Below the pieces are notes generated by a model. It was not told where the DNA came from. It saw only the letters and a program-made list of their open reading frames with translations, and searched no databases. 64,000 nt of DNA. Origin: Deltaproteobacteria bacterium. Lineage in GTDB: Bacteria > Myxococcota_A > UBA796 > GCA-2862545. Made by a program: the position numbers and the translations under genes. Positions 42,443-52,375 of the stretch are shown here, piece after piece. The stretch covers positions 1 to 64,000 of the forward strand of contig SBGP01000079.1 in the NCBI GenBank assembly GCA_006226595.1, given 5' to 3'. Each line of letters begins with the position of its first letter. Within the stretch, counting starts at the first letter, position 1.

Positions 42443-43419
42443 TGCAGCGTCGCGCCGACTGGCTGCGCGTCGATATCGGCGACGACCACGCCCACCTTCC
42501 GGTGATCGACATCGACTCCGGGGTGCCGGGGCCGAGTGCGGTCGTCACCGCCAACGTCCACGGTGACGAGTCCAGCGGCGTCGTCGCGGTGCACGCGCTC
42601 GACCGCTGGCTTCAGGACAGCCTGGTTCGCGGTCGGGTGCGTCTGTACCCCTCGCTCAACCCTCGCGCGCTGGCCCTGAACACCCGACGCGTCCCGCACG
42701 ACGGCGCCGACCTCAACCGGTGTTTTCCCGGGCGCACGGGCGGCACGGCCTCGGAGCGGCTCGCGGCCGCGGTGTGGGCGTCGATCGGCGAGGTCACGCC
42801 CGACGTGCTCATCGACCTGCACACGGACTCGGCGGGCTCGATCCCGTACACCATCGTCGACCGTGCCGTGTCGCTCTCTGGGCGGGCCCGCACCCGGCTG
42901 GACACCGAGCTCCTCAAGCTCGCCCAGGACAGCGGCCTCACCGTGCTGCTCGAGTACCCCGACGACCTGTACCAGCGCTTCGCGCTCGATCGCTCCCTGG
43001 CCGGAGCGGTGGTCAACCGTCTGCACAAGCCCGCGGTCACCATCGAGGCGGGGCCCCGAGGAGTGGTCGACTGGGATGCCGTGAGCATCATGCGCCGCGC
43101 GGTTCACGGGGTCCTGGCCAGGGTGGGCCTGGTCGACGGGACGGCGCAGCCCGATGCCTCGCGGGTGACCTGCCCGAGCGGCACCTGGCGTCGCGGCACG
43201 ACCGCGCGCACCCGACGCGCCGGCGTGTTCGTGCCTTCGCTTCGGCCCGGAGACCGCTTCCGGCCAGGTGTCGTGCTCGGCGTGGTGCGTGATCTCGTCG
43301 GCGACCCGCTGGACGAGGTGCGTGCGCAGAGTAACGGCGTGGTCGTGAGCTGGGTGGACTCCCCGTGGGTGGAGTCTGGCCAGGTCGTCGGCACCATCGG
43401 CATCGCGGAGGAAGGGTGA
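42442..43419 (+). CDS. Succinylglutamate desuccinylase/aspartoacylase-family zinc hydrolase
   Basis: A 325-residue M14-like zinc carboxypeptidase fold that hydrolyses an acyl-amino-acid or similar amide. Zinc ligands are in TANVHGDESSG (His-x-x-Glu) and IDLHTDSAGS (distal His), with the substrate-binding Arg/Asn segment LNPRALALNTRRVPHDGADLN. A C-terminal beta domain (PGVVLGVVRDLVGDPLDEVR, VVGTIG) is typical of the AstE/AspA superfamily. The ATG overlaps the tcdA stop as TGATG; a GTG three bases earlier is possible. Its own end overlaps rlmI as GTGA. Exact substrate unknown. Confidence 0.87.
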   Translation: MQRRADWLRVDIGDDHAHLPVIDIDSGVPGPSAVVTANVHGDESSGVVAVHALDRWLQDSLVRGRVRLYPSLNPRALALNTRRVPHDGADLNRCFPGRTGGTASERLAAAVWASIGEVTPDVLIDLHTDSAGSIPYTIVDRAVSLSGRARTRLDTELLKLAQDSGLTVLLEYPDDLYQRFALDRSLAGAVVNRLHKPAVTIEAGPRGVVDWDAVSIMRRAVHGVLARVGLVDGTAQPDASRVTCPSGTWRRGTTARTRRAGVFVPSLRPGDRFRPGVVLGVVRDLVGDPLDEVRAQSNGVVVSWVDSPWVESGQVVGTIGIAEEG

Positions 43420-44600
43420 GCGGACGTCTCGTCGTCAACGGCTACAGCGAGCGCTGGCTGCAGCAGGGCTTCCCGTGGGTCTACCCCAAGGAGGTCGTGG
43501 GCAAGCGCCCCCGCATCGGCCAGGTCCTGCAGATCGTGGGGCCGAAGAAGCAGGTGCTCGGCGTCGGCGTCGGGGATGCCGGCTTCCTCGCCGCCCGCGT
43601 GTACCGCCACGACGACGGTCCGCTCGACCGAGCGTGGCTCTGGGAGCGGCTCGACCGCGCCGCGGAGCTCCGCGACATCGTCGTCGACCCCGAGACCACC
43701 GGTTTTCGCCTCGTGCACGGCGAGAACGACGGGCTGCCTGGCCTTCGAGTCGACATGTGGGGGCACTACGCCGTCATCATCCTCGACTCCCCAGCGGTGG
43801 CCTTCCTCCTCGACGACCTGGTGGCCTGGCTCGAAGCACGGCGCGAGCCGCGGGGGGTGTACCTCTGCTACCGGCCGGACCCGCGCGACACCCGCAACGT
43901 CGAGAGCTTCTCGCCCAGCCCCGGTCTCATCGCCGGACATGCTCCGACGAGTGCGGTGCGCGTGACCGAGCGAGGCATGGCGATGCGCGTGCTCCCCGAC
44001 GACGGCCCCGACGTCGGCATGTACGCCGACATGCGCGAAGTCCGCGCGTGGATGGAGCCTCACTGGGGTGGCCGCAGCGTGCTCAACACCTTCTCGTACA
44101 CCGCGGCGTTCTCGGTGGCGGCAGCCCTCGGCGGCGCCTCCGAGATCGTGACCGTCGACCTCTCCGAGAAGTACCTCGACCGCGCCGAGGAGAACTTCGT
44201 CGCCAACGAGATCGACCCGTCGATGCACGAGTTCCTGGCCATGGACACGTTCAAGGCCCTGGACCGCTTCCGTCGGCAGGGCCGCGAGTTCGACTGCATC
44301 GTGCTCGACCCGCCGAGCTTCTCCCACTCGGACGCCGGCACGTGGTCGGCGGCCAAGGACTACCCGCGTCTGGTCGCGTCTGCCCTGCGCGTGCTCGCCC
44401 CCGGCGGCTGGCTGATCGCCGCCTCCAACAACGGCAGTGTGTCGCCCAAGGAGTTCACCGGGTGGATCCTGTCGGGGCTCAAGCGGGTCGATCGCGACGC
44501 ACAGCTGCTGAAGTCGCTGGGGCAGGGCCCCGACTTCCCCGCGCTCGCGTCCTTTCCCGAGGGTCGCTACCTCAAGGTCCAGATCTGGCGCGTCCTGTGA
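43416..44600 (+). CDS. rlmI: 23S rRNA methyltransferase of the RlmI type
   Basis: A 394-residue SAM-dependent RNA methyltransferase, length as for RlmI (396), which makes m5C1962 in 23S rRNA. An N-terminal PUA-like RNA-binding domain (FPWVYPKEVV, GVGVGDAGFLAARVYR) precedes an EEHEE-type middle part and the Rossmann domain: VLNTFSYTAAFSVAAALGGA, VTVDLSEKYLDRAEENF and the catalytic-loop motif CIVLDPPSFSHS. In m5C enzymes of this group the catalytic Cys is in a nearby loop. The GTG at 43416 has GGAGGAAG upstream and overlaps the previous stop. The family (COG1092) also contains enzymes of unknown site. Confidence 0.85.
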   Translation: MSGRLVVNGYSERWLQQGFPWVYPKEVVGKRPRIGQVLQIVGPKKQVLGVGVGDAGFLAARVYRHDDGPLDRAWLWERLDRAAELRDIVVDPETTGFRLVHGENDGLPGLRVDMWGHYAVIILDSPAVAFLLDDLVAWLEARREPRGVYLCYRPDPRDTRNVESFSPSPGLIAGHAPTSAVRVTERGMAMRVLPDDGPDVGMYADMREVRAWMEPHWGGRSVLNTFSYTAAFSVAAALGGASEIVTVDLSEKYLDRAEENFVANEIDPSMHEFLAMDTFKALDRFRRQGREFDCIVLDPPSFSHSDAGTWSAAKDYPRLVASALRVLAPGGWLIAASNNGSVSPKEFTGWILSGLKRVDRDAQLLKSLGQGPDFPALASFPEGRYLKVQIWRVL

Positions 44601-45319
44601 GCGTCGCGCTGCCGGCGCTGACCGAGGCGACGCTCCTGCGGCGCTACAAGCGCTTCCTCGCGGACATTCGCCTCGACGATGGCACCGAGATCACCGCGCA
44701 TTGCCCGAACCCCGGCCGGATGACCGCGTGCTGGGCGCCGGGTGCACGTTGCCGCGTGTCGCACAGCGACGATCCGCGTCGCAAGCTCGCCTACACCCTC
44801 GAGCAGGTGCGCATGGACGACGGCTGGGTGCTCGTCCACACCGGACGTCCCAACGCGGTGGTCGCCGATGCGCTCGCGCGGCATGCCATCCCGGAGATCC
44901 GCGCCGAGCGCGTCACCCCGGAACAGCGCGCCGTGGATGGCGGCAGTCGCTTCGACTTCCGCGTGGAAGAGCAGGGGAGCGATCGCATCACCTGGGTCGA
45001 GGTGAAGAACCTCACCCTGGTCGACGGGGACGGCGTGGGGCGGTTTCCCGACGCGGTCACCGCCAGGGGCGCCAAGCACGCCCTCGAGCTCGCCGAGCGC
45101 GCCGAGGCCGGGGATCGCGCCGTGCTCCTGTTTCACGTCGGCCGACCCGGCCCGACCGTGGTGGCCCCTGCTGACGACGTCGACCCGAACTACGGACGCG
45201 CCATCCGCGAGGCGGTCGCCCGCGGCGTCGAGGTCCTCGCGTACCGCGGCCACGTCGGCGCCACCGAGCTCTCCCTCGGCGAGCGCCTGGTCGTCGATCT
45301 CACCAGCCCAGGGCGGTGA
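44597..45319 (+). CDS. sfsA: SfsA family nuclease / sugar-fermentation stimulation protein
   Basis: A 240-residue SfsA protein: an N-terminal OB-fold domain and a C-terminal restriction-endonuclease-like domain. Family segments are LLRRYKRFLADIRLDDG, TAHCPNPGRMTAC, VHTGRPNAVVADAL, EVKNLTLVDGDGVGRFPDAV (Glu-x-Lys catalytic core) and HALELAERAEAGDRAVLLF, ending with VDPNYGRAIREA. SfsA was first linked to maltose gene expression in E. coli and has nuclease-like structure; the physiological role is unsettled. GTG 44597 overlaps the rlmI stop (GTGA). The 3' end overlaps the convergent pdxJ by 20 bases. Confidence 0.92.
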   Translation: MSVALPALTEATLLRRYKRFLADIRLDDGTEITAHCPNPGRMTACWAPGARCRVSHSDDPRRKLAYTLEQVRMDDGWVLVHTGRPNAVVADALARHAIPEIRAERVTPEQRAVDGGSRFDFRVEEQGSDRITWVEVKNLTLVDGDGVGRFPDAVTARGAKHALELAERAEAGDRAVLLFHVGRPGPTVVAPADDVDPNYGRAIREAVARGVEVLAYRGHVGATELSLGERLVVDLTSPGR

Positions 45320-46037
45320 GCAGCTCCCGAATGCTCGTCGCGGTGCCGACCTCGAGGGCACGCACGATCTGAGCGTGGCCGATGCTCACCTCGAGCAGGC
45401 CGGGAACCTGCGCGATGCCCGGCAGGTTGTCGCTGTCGAGATCGTGGCCCGCATTGAGGCCGAGGCCGTGCCGGACCGCCTCCGCTGCGGTGTCTGCGAA
45501 GCGCGCCGTCTCGACAGCCTGGTGCTCCGTGCCCCACGCCCATGCGTACGGGCCGGTGTACAGCTCGATGCGGTCGAAGCCAACTTCGGCCATGCCCGCG
45601 ACCAGGGAGGGGTCGCAGTCGAGGAAGCCGCTGGAGCGAATGCCCGCCGCACGCAGCGCCTCGAGGGTCGGGGCGAGGTCCTCGGCGTCCTGCTCGGGAA
45701 GCCAGCCGTGGTCCGAGGTGACCTCGCCCGGGGTCACCGGTACCAGGGTGCACTGCGCCGGCCGCTGCTCGAGGACGAGCGCGATGAGCTCGGGGTGGTT
45801 CTCGCACTCCACGTTGAGCTCGATGCCCGGGTGGTGGCGGCGCAGGTGCTCGGCGACCACCGGCACGTCGCCGAGGCGGATGTGACGCTCGTCGCGACGT
45901 GGGTGCACCGTGATGCCGTGGGCGCCGCTCGCGAGGCAGAGATCGATGGCCCACAACAGGTTCGGCACGTCTCGACCCCGCGAGTTGCGGAGCAGTGCGT
46001 ATTTGTTGACATTGACGGATAGGAGCGGGCGCTGCAT
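45300..46037 (-). CDS. pdxJ: Pyridoxine 5'-phosphate synthase
   Basis: A 245-residue TIM-barrel enzyme condensing deoxyxylulose 5-phosphate with 1-amino-acetone 3-phosphate to pyridoxine 5'-phosphate. Motifs: [16 protein letters not shown] at the start, [53 protein letters not shown] and [30 protein letters not shown] at the end. Catalytic Glu, His and Arg segments are intact and the length (~240) is normal. ATG 46037 has GGAGG four bases upstream. Its stop overlaps sfsA. It is the DXP-dependent pathway, so PdxA would be expected elsewhere. Confidence 0.97.
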   Translation of the reverse strand: MQRPLLSVNVNKYALLRNSRGRDVPNLLWAIDLCLASGAHGITVHPRRDERHIRLGDVPVVAEHLRRHHPGIELNVECENHPELIALVLEQRPAQCTLVPVTPGEVTSDHGWLPEQDAEDLAPTLEALRAAGIRSSGFLDCDPSLVAGMAEVGFDRIELYTGPYAWAWGTEHQAVETARFADTAAEAVRHGLGLNAGHDLDSDNLPGIAQVPGLLEVSIGHAQIVRALEVGTATSIRELLTALGW

Positions 46038-46186
46038 CCGGCCTCCAGGCCGCCTCGGGTAACCCGCTGGCGCGCCTTCAGCGGGAGCCGCAACAGGTTG
46101 CGGGGCGTGACACTCGACGTCGCCTCTCACCCGCGGTAGCCTTGCCCGCGTCGCCCCAGGGATCGGGGCGCTCCGCCGGAGCACGT

Positions 46187-47716
46187 TTGAGCACCGTCAC
46201 ACGCACCGTCGTCTTCACGGACCTCGCGAACTACACCGCCAAGGTCAGCCGTTCCGATCGGGAGGGCCTGCGCCGCATCCTCGAGGAGCACGAGGCGCTG
46301 GTCACACCCATCGTCGAGCGTCGTGGTGGCCGCGTGGTCAAGAACCTCGGCGACTCGTTCATGTGCCTGTTCACCTCGGCGACCGACGGCCTACGCGCCG
46401 CGCTCGACGTCCAGCACCTGGTCAGTGAGCAGGGTGGGATCTCGATTCGCCTGGCCATGACAACTGGTGACGTCGAGGAGATCTCGGGCGACGCCTTTGG
46501 CGAGTCCGTGAACCTCGCGGCACGCATCCTCTCGAAGACCCCCGCCGGCGAGATCTGGTTCGGCCTCGGCACCAAGGTGTGCATGAACGAGGCCGAGATC
46601 CCGTGGGAAGAGGTCGGTCGCTTCGCACTCAAGGGCATTCCCGGCGAGCAGCAGGCGTTCCGCGCCGTTCCCAAGCACCGCTGCTGGCTTCCCGAGCGCG
46701 TGGCCTCCGCGGCCAAGGTGGGCAACCTCGTGCGCCTCAAGCGCGGAGCGCGTCCGCCGCTCCTCCCGCCGGATCCGGTCATCCTCCTCGAGGGATTTGC
46801 CCCGGGTTCGCCGGCGCTCGAGCAGGCGATCGACACGCTCCCCGTGCTCGACCCGGCGTCCCTGTGGCTCGCGACCTACAACATCGCCCCCAGCGACCGT
46901 CAGGCGTGGACGGGGTCCGGACGTGGCCTGGTCATCGGCGAGCCCGACAGCATCGAGTACGCCATCCAGGAGACGCTCAAGGCCGTGACCCGGTCGAGCG
47001 GTTCGGACACCATCGTGCTCGACGTCGGCACGCAGGCGGACCTCGAGCTGGTCATCTGTGGCCTGGCGCTTCCCGCCGTGCCGCTCTCCGACGTGGTGAG
47101 CAGCTACAGCTACGACCTCCTCCCCGATCGCCGGTGGGTCAACCGGAGTGACCGCAGCATCGTGCGCGTGGAGGTCTCCGCCGAGGGGGCGCGCCTGCAG
47201 GCGCTGTCCCCGGGTGTCTCCGCGGCAGGCCGCGGCCTGTCTCCCGGAGAGTCGATCCTGCTCCGCGACCGGATGTCCGTGTCCACGCCGTCGGGCTCGA
47301 TCGAGTTCCGCGATGCGGGTCAGACCTACGCGGGCCTGCTGCTCGCCGACACCGAGATGCGCCTCGGCGTGACCGCGGGTCAGACCGCCGAGCTCGGTCG
47401 TGAGCCGAACCACCCGGGGCTCGCATTCCCGGATCGTCGCGGCCAGGACAACATCCGCTGGTGCTCTGGTGCACGCGCCGCCCGTGCTCGTGCTGGAGGC
47501 TTCACGCTCGACCGCGCCCTGGCGGGTCGCCGTCAAGCCGCCGTGCAGATGGTCGGCGGCGGCGTTCAGGTCTCGCCGCTCCATCCGCGCTGCCCGACCT
47601 ACGTGCTGCGCCAGAACGCGCCGCAGCTCGAGCGCGCCGATACGCTGGTGCACGTCGACGTCGACGACATGATCGTCGCCGGCACGACGGTCGTCGGCCT
47701 TCGTCATCCGCAATAG
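46187..47716 (+). CDS. Class III adenylate cyclase with FHA-like C-terminus
   Basis: A 509-residue protein. The catalytic domain (about 5-165) has every expected residue: metal-binding Asp12 (FTDLANY) and Asp56 (NLGDSF), adenine-selecting Lys52 and Asp102 (GDAFGESVN), and transition-state Asn109 and Arg113 (VNLAARI). So it should make cAMP as a homodimer. A linker region follows, then a C-terminal FHA-like beta domain (TAELGREPNHPGLAF ... GGVQVSPLHPRCPTYVLR), which may read phospho-Thr signals from Ser/Thr kinases. No membrane helix. The start TTG 46187 follows GGAG at six bases; the longer TTG at 46142 has none. The next gene is eight bases away. Confidence 0.88.
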   Translation: MSTVTRTVVFTDLANYTAKVSRSDREGLRRILEEHEALVTPIVERRGGRVVKNLGDSFMCLFTSATDGLRAALDVQHLVSEQGGISIRLAMTTGDVEEISGDAFGESVNLAARILSKTPAGEIWFGLGTKVCMNEAEIPWEEVGRFALKGIPGEQQAFRAVPKHRCWLPERVASAAKVGNLVRLKRGARPPLLPPDPVILLEGFAPGSPALEQAIDTLPVLDPASLWLATYNIAPSDRQAWTGSGRGLVIGEPDSIEYAIQETLKAVTRSSGSDTIVLDVGTQADLELVICGLALPAVPLSDVVSSYSYDLLPDRRWVNRSDRSIVRVEVSAEGARLQALSPGVSAAGRGLSPGESILLRDRMSVSTPSGSIEFRDAGQTYAGLLLADTEMRLGVTAGQTAELGREPNHPGLAFPDRRGQDNIRWCSGARAARARAGGFTLDRALAGRRQAAVQMVGGGVQVSPLHPRCPTYVLRQNAPQLERADTLVHVDVDDMIVAGTTVVGLRHPQ

Positions 47717-47723
47717 CCGACCG

Positions 47724-48269
47724 ATGGACTCGCGCTTCGACGCGCTGCTCCTCGACGTCCGTACGGACCCGACGCGTGCGGACTACTCCGCGCTTCGGAT
47801 CGCGTGGACCGAGTGCAGTCGCTACCAGCCGTACGGGCGGGACTCCGAGGGGCTCGAAGAGCTGCACATGCGGGTCGCGTCCAAGCGCTTCGAAGAGGCC
47901 GTGCGCCTCGCCAAGCGCCTGCTCGAGGCGGAGCCGCTGTCGGTCTCACTGCACCTGCTGTACGCCCAGGCCCTCGACGGACTCGGCGACGACTGGGACG
48001 CAGGTGACCACCGCGCCATCGCCCACGGGCTGTGCAAGGCCATCCTGCGCAGTGGAGATGGTCGGTCCGCGGCCACCGCGCTCGTGGTCGTCGAGCCGTG
48101 GGAGATCAAGCTCGCCCTCGACCTGCTGGGCCTGGCGTCGATGCGCTCGGAGCAGCGGCAGGAGGCCGACCGCTGGTACGACTGCGTGCTCGCCATCGGC
48201 AAGGACGGCGAGCGCGAGGTGTGGTTCGACGTCACGCACATGCAGAACTGGCTCGCCCAGACCGGCTGA
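47724..48269 (+). CDS. DUF4919-like helical protein next to the cyclase
   Basis: A 181-residue mostly helical protein. The segment DYSALRIAWTECSRYQPYG is the opening typical of DUF4919 proteins, whose function is unknown. TPR-like helices follow (FEEAVRLAKRLLEAEPLSVS, LLYAQALDGLGD), and the end RQEADRWYDCVLAIGKDG and WFDVTHMQNWLAQ completes the fold. It begins eight bases after the adenylate cyclase, so the two are probably co-expressed. No signal peptide. Its TGA directly abuts the convergent glutathione transferase stop (TGATCA). Confidence 0.68.
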   Translation: MDSRFDALLLDVRTDPTRADYSALRIAWTECSRYQPYGRDSEGLEELHMRVASKRFEEAVRLAKRLLEAEPLSVSLHLLYAQALDGLGDDWDAGDHRAIAHGLCKAILRSGDGRSAATALVVVEPWEIKLALDLLGLASMRSEQRQEADRWYDCVLAIGKDGEREVWFDVTHMQNWLAQTG

Positions 48270-48920
48270 TCACGCGGCGAGGGGACTCGCGCGTCGGGCC
48301 AGGCCGGCCTGGACGTCTGCCTCCCACGACTCCGGCACCGACCGCTGCACGCTCGGACGGGCGAGCACGCGCGCCATCCACCCTCGCACATGGGGGCGGT
48401 CGCCGACGATCTCGAGGCCCAGCGTCTCGAAGTAGGCGAGGCGGTACAGGGCGGGCGCAAAGCCGACGTCTGCAAGTCCGAAGGCCTCGCCATCCCCGGA
48501 GAGGTAGGCGCGGCCCTCGAGCTCCTGCTCCAGGCGATCGAGCCGGCTCTCGAGCTTGCGGAGCGCCTCGGGATGCTTGGCGCTGTCCGAGAACTCCAGC
48601 GTCCCGACGGGACCGAACACCTCGTCACTCGCGTAGGTGAACCACGCGCGATCCCGGGCACGAAGCGCCGGGTCAGCGGGCGTCAGTCGGTTCCCCGGCA
48701 GCGTCTCGTCCAGGTACTCGACGATGACCTGCGACTCGAAGAGGACCTCGCCGTCGTCGAGCACGAGGATGGGCACCTTGCCCCGCGGCGACAGCTCCAG
48801 GAACCAGTCCGGCTTGTCGCGGAGGTCGATGAACTCGACCTCGTAATCGGCGCCGCGCTCTTCGAGAGCGAGCACCGCACGCTGGACATAGGGGCAGATG
48901 GTGAACGAAACGAGCTTCAC
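48270..48920 (-). CDS. Glutathione S-transferase family protein
   Basis: A 216-residue two-domain glutathione transferase. The thioredoxin-like N-terminal domain starts MKLVSFTICPYVQRAVLALE with a CPY active site (Cys9), GKVPILVLDDGEVLFESQVI (cis-Pro plus the Glu-Ser glutathione-binding pair), and the helical C-terminal domain ends with LADVGFAPALYRLAYF and WMARVLARPSVQRSVPE. Cys-type enzymes (omega, beta-etherase or dehydroascorbate reductase classes) reduce mixed disulfides or cleave ethers. GTG 48920 is chosen from GGAGG four bases upstream. It lies alone between DUF4919 and thiC. Substrate unknown. Confidence 0.92.
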   Translation of the reverse strand: MKLVSFTICPYVQRAVLALEERGADYEVEFIDLRDKPDWFLELSPRGKVPILVLDDGEVLFESQVIVEYLDETLPGNRLTPADPALRARDRAWFTYASDEVFGPVGTLEFSDSAKHPEALRKLESRLDRLEQELEGRAYLSGDGEAFGLADVGFAPALYRLAYFETLGLEIVGDRPHVRGWMARVLARPSVQRSVPESWEADVQAGLARRASPLAA

Positions 48921-49005
48921 GAGTCCTCCGAGTTCGTTGCCACAATTGCGGTAACGATGGGTGGTCTCGCGAAGCTCGCTCGCGTTTCTGCAACAGTGTG
49001 TGCGC

Positions 49006-50697
<1,692 letters not shown>

Positions 50698-50812
50698 ATC
50701 GTCTGTAACGTGCGGGGGCCTCGGGTTGGTGCAAAGGAGCCGACATCGAAAGTTTCTTCGAATGACCGCCTCGCTCGTTCGTCTGTTTCGCCCACATCCC
50801 GAGGAGACCCCC

Positions 50813-51715
50813 ATGCGCCACCTCCATCTCGCCCTGCTCATCGCCATGCTTCCCGCCTGCACGTTCTCGTGGGAGGAAGGGTGGATGACCGAGGACTGGC
50901 AGTCCTGGGGCGATGGCTCGCTGCATGCGGCGACCCGCGGCATCGAGCTGTCGGACGATGGCAGCTACGGTGTGGCGGGCATGAACGGCACCACGTGCCA
51001 CGTCGACCCGCAGGGCTGGATTGGGGAGGACTACGACTACGACGGTGAGACCGAGCGGGTCGTGGACCAGAAGGACGACAAGTTCCTGGTCGTCACCGAC
51101 GACGCGGTCCACGTCCTCGACCCGGACAACCACTGGATGGACGACGGCAGCGAGACCACGGTCGTCCCCGGTGCGCTCGATGGTTGCTTCGACGAGCACG
51201 GTGACACGGTGGTCATCGCCGACAATGACGAGGGCTGCACGCTCCACACGCCGGACGCGACCATCGCGGTCGACGACGTGGTCTGCGACGGCACGACGGA
51301 CATCGACGTGGTTGGCGACATGGCGCTCGTCGAGACCGACCGCGGCTCCTGGATCGTCGACCTGCACTCCGGCGACGTGAGCCCGCTCGACACCGGCGAC
51401 CTCGTCGCGGTCACCGAGGGCGTGGCGATCACCGGCACCACCGGCGAGCCGGGCGTGCAGATCAACCCGCTCGACGGCTCCGACGCGCAGGCCGTGCCGA
51501 CGAGTGGACGGGTGGTCGCCATCGCGCGCCAGGCCGATGGCTTCGCGGTCATCGAGGCCATCGACGGCGGCCAGCGCCTGGTGAGCTACGGCATCGACGG
51601 CACGGAGCTCGGGCTGACCGAGCTCGACGATGCCTACAGCGGGCTCACGATCTCCGGAGATGGCAACCACGCCGCGCTGATCACCGGCACCCGCGTGGAC
51701 TTCCTCGCGCTGTGA
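50813..51715 (+). CDS. Acidic lipoprotein, propeller-like
   Basis: A 300-residue lipoprotein: LHLALLIAMLPAC is the signal with Cys16 as the lipid site; GAGGAG precedes ATG 50813. The mature part is strongly acidic and built of repeated short beta strands (GIELSDDGSYGVAGM, KFLVVTDDAVHVLD, DTVVIADNDEGCTLH, DMALVETDRGSWIVDL, LVAVTEGVAITG, GLTISGDGNHAALITG), a pattern fitting a beta-propeller of about six blades. Two or three Cys pairs may be disulfides. No catalytic motif. It is divergent from thiC and followed by a short hairpin. Function unknown. Confidence 0.75.
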   Translation: MRHLHLALLIAMLPACTFSWEEGWMTEDWQSWGDGSLHAATRGIELSDDGSYGVAGMNGTTCHVDPQGWIGEDYDYDGETERVVDQKDDKFLVVTDDAVHVLDPDNHWMDDGSETTVVPGALDGCFDEHGDTVVIADNDEGCTLHTPDATIAVDDVVCDGTTDIDVVGDMALVETDRGSWIVDLHSGDVSPLDTGDLVAVTEGVAITGTTGEPGVQINPLDGSDAQAVPTSGRVVAIARQADGFAVIEAIDGGQRLVSYGIDGTELGLTELDDAYSGLTISGDGNHAALITGTRVDFLAL

Positions 51716-51724
51716 TCTCCGCGC

Positions 51725-51741
51725 CCCTTCTTCGTGAAGGG
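51725..51741 (+). terminator. Short hairpin after the acidic lipoprotein
   Basis: CCCTTC (51725-51730) and GAAGGG (51736-51741) form a perfect six-pair stem with loop TTCGT ten bases after the stop codon. No T-run follows, so termination is uncertain; it may instead lie in the leader of the sigma factor gene. Confidence 0.35.
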
Positions 51742-51781
51742 TCTCGCCGCCGGCTACACAGAGAGGGCCTGGAGCCGTTGC

Positions 51782-52375
51782 ATGCCACGCCCTTCACCTG
51801 CCACCCTCGAAGCCCTGCGCGCCGGCGAGCCGTGGGCGCTCGAGCAGTTCTACGCCGAGCACGCCCGCCAGGTGCTCGGATGGGCGATTCGTCTCGGCGG
51901 CCCGCGCCTGGACCCCGAGGACATCGCCCAGGACGTGTTCGCGATCGCGTTCCGGCGCATCCACGGCTTTCGCGCGGACTCACAGCCATCGACCTGGCTC
52001 TACGGCATCACCCGCAACGTGATCGCCAACGCCCGGCGCCGCGCGGCCATTCGCCGCTGGGTGGGCCTCGACGACGTCCCGGAGCTCGAGGAGCGCTACG
52101 AGGCCGGGCCTGACGCGCTGGTCGATGCACGGCGGCGGCGTCGGGTCGTGCAGGAGGCCCTCGATACGCTCGCGCCGCGCTACCGCGAGGTCGTGGTCCT
52201 CTGCGACCTCGAGGGACGAAGCGCGCCCGAAGCGGGAGAGCTGCTGCAGATCCCGGCCGGCACGGTCTACTCGCGCCTGCACTACGCGCGGAAGGCGCTC
52301 GCCAACGCACTCGATGAGCAGGGCCTCGGTCGCGACGAGCTGATCGGCGCGCTCGCTGCTGGGGGTGGGCGATGA
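51782..52375 (+). CDS. ECF-type RNA polymerase sigma factor
   Basis: A 197-residue sigma-70 family protein with only regions 2 and 4. Region 2: LEQFYAEHARQVLGWAIR, DIAQDVFAIAFRRIHGFR and STWLYGITRNVIANARRR (core binding and -10 recognition). Region 4: LAPRYREVVVLCDLEGRS followed by the helix-turn-helix EAGELLQIPAGTVYSRLHYA. ATG 51782 is chosen over an upstream ATG at 51734 because it matches the normal ECF start and has GGAG before it. The last four bases overlap the anti-sigma-like gene (ATGA), so the pair is co-translated. Its regulon cannot be told; no obvious self-promoter was found. Confidence 0.93.
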   Translation: MPRPSPATLEALRAGEPWALEQFYAEHARQVLGWAIRLGGPRLDPEDIAQDVFAIAFRRIHGFRADSQPSTWLYGITRNVIANARRRAAIRRWVGLDDVPELEERYEAGPDALVDARRRRRVVQEALDTLAPRYREVVVLCDLEGRSAPEAGELLQIPAGTVYSRLHYARKALANALDEQGLGRDELIGALAAGGGR

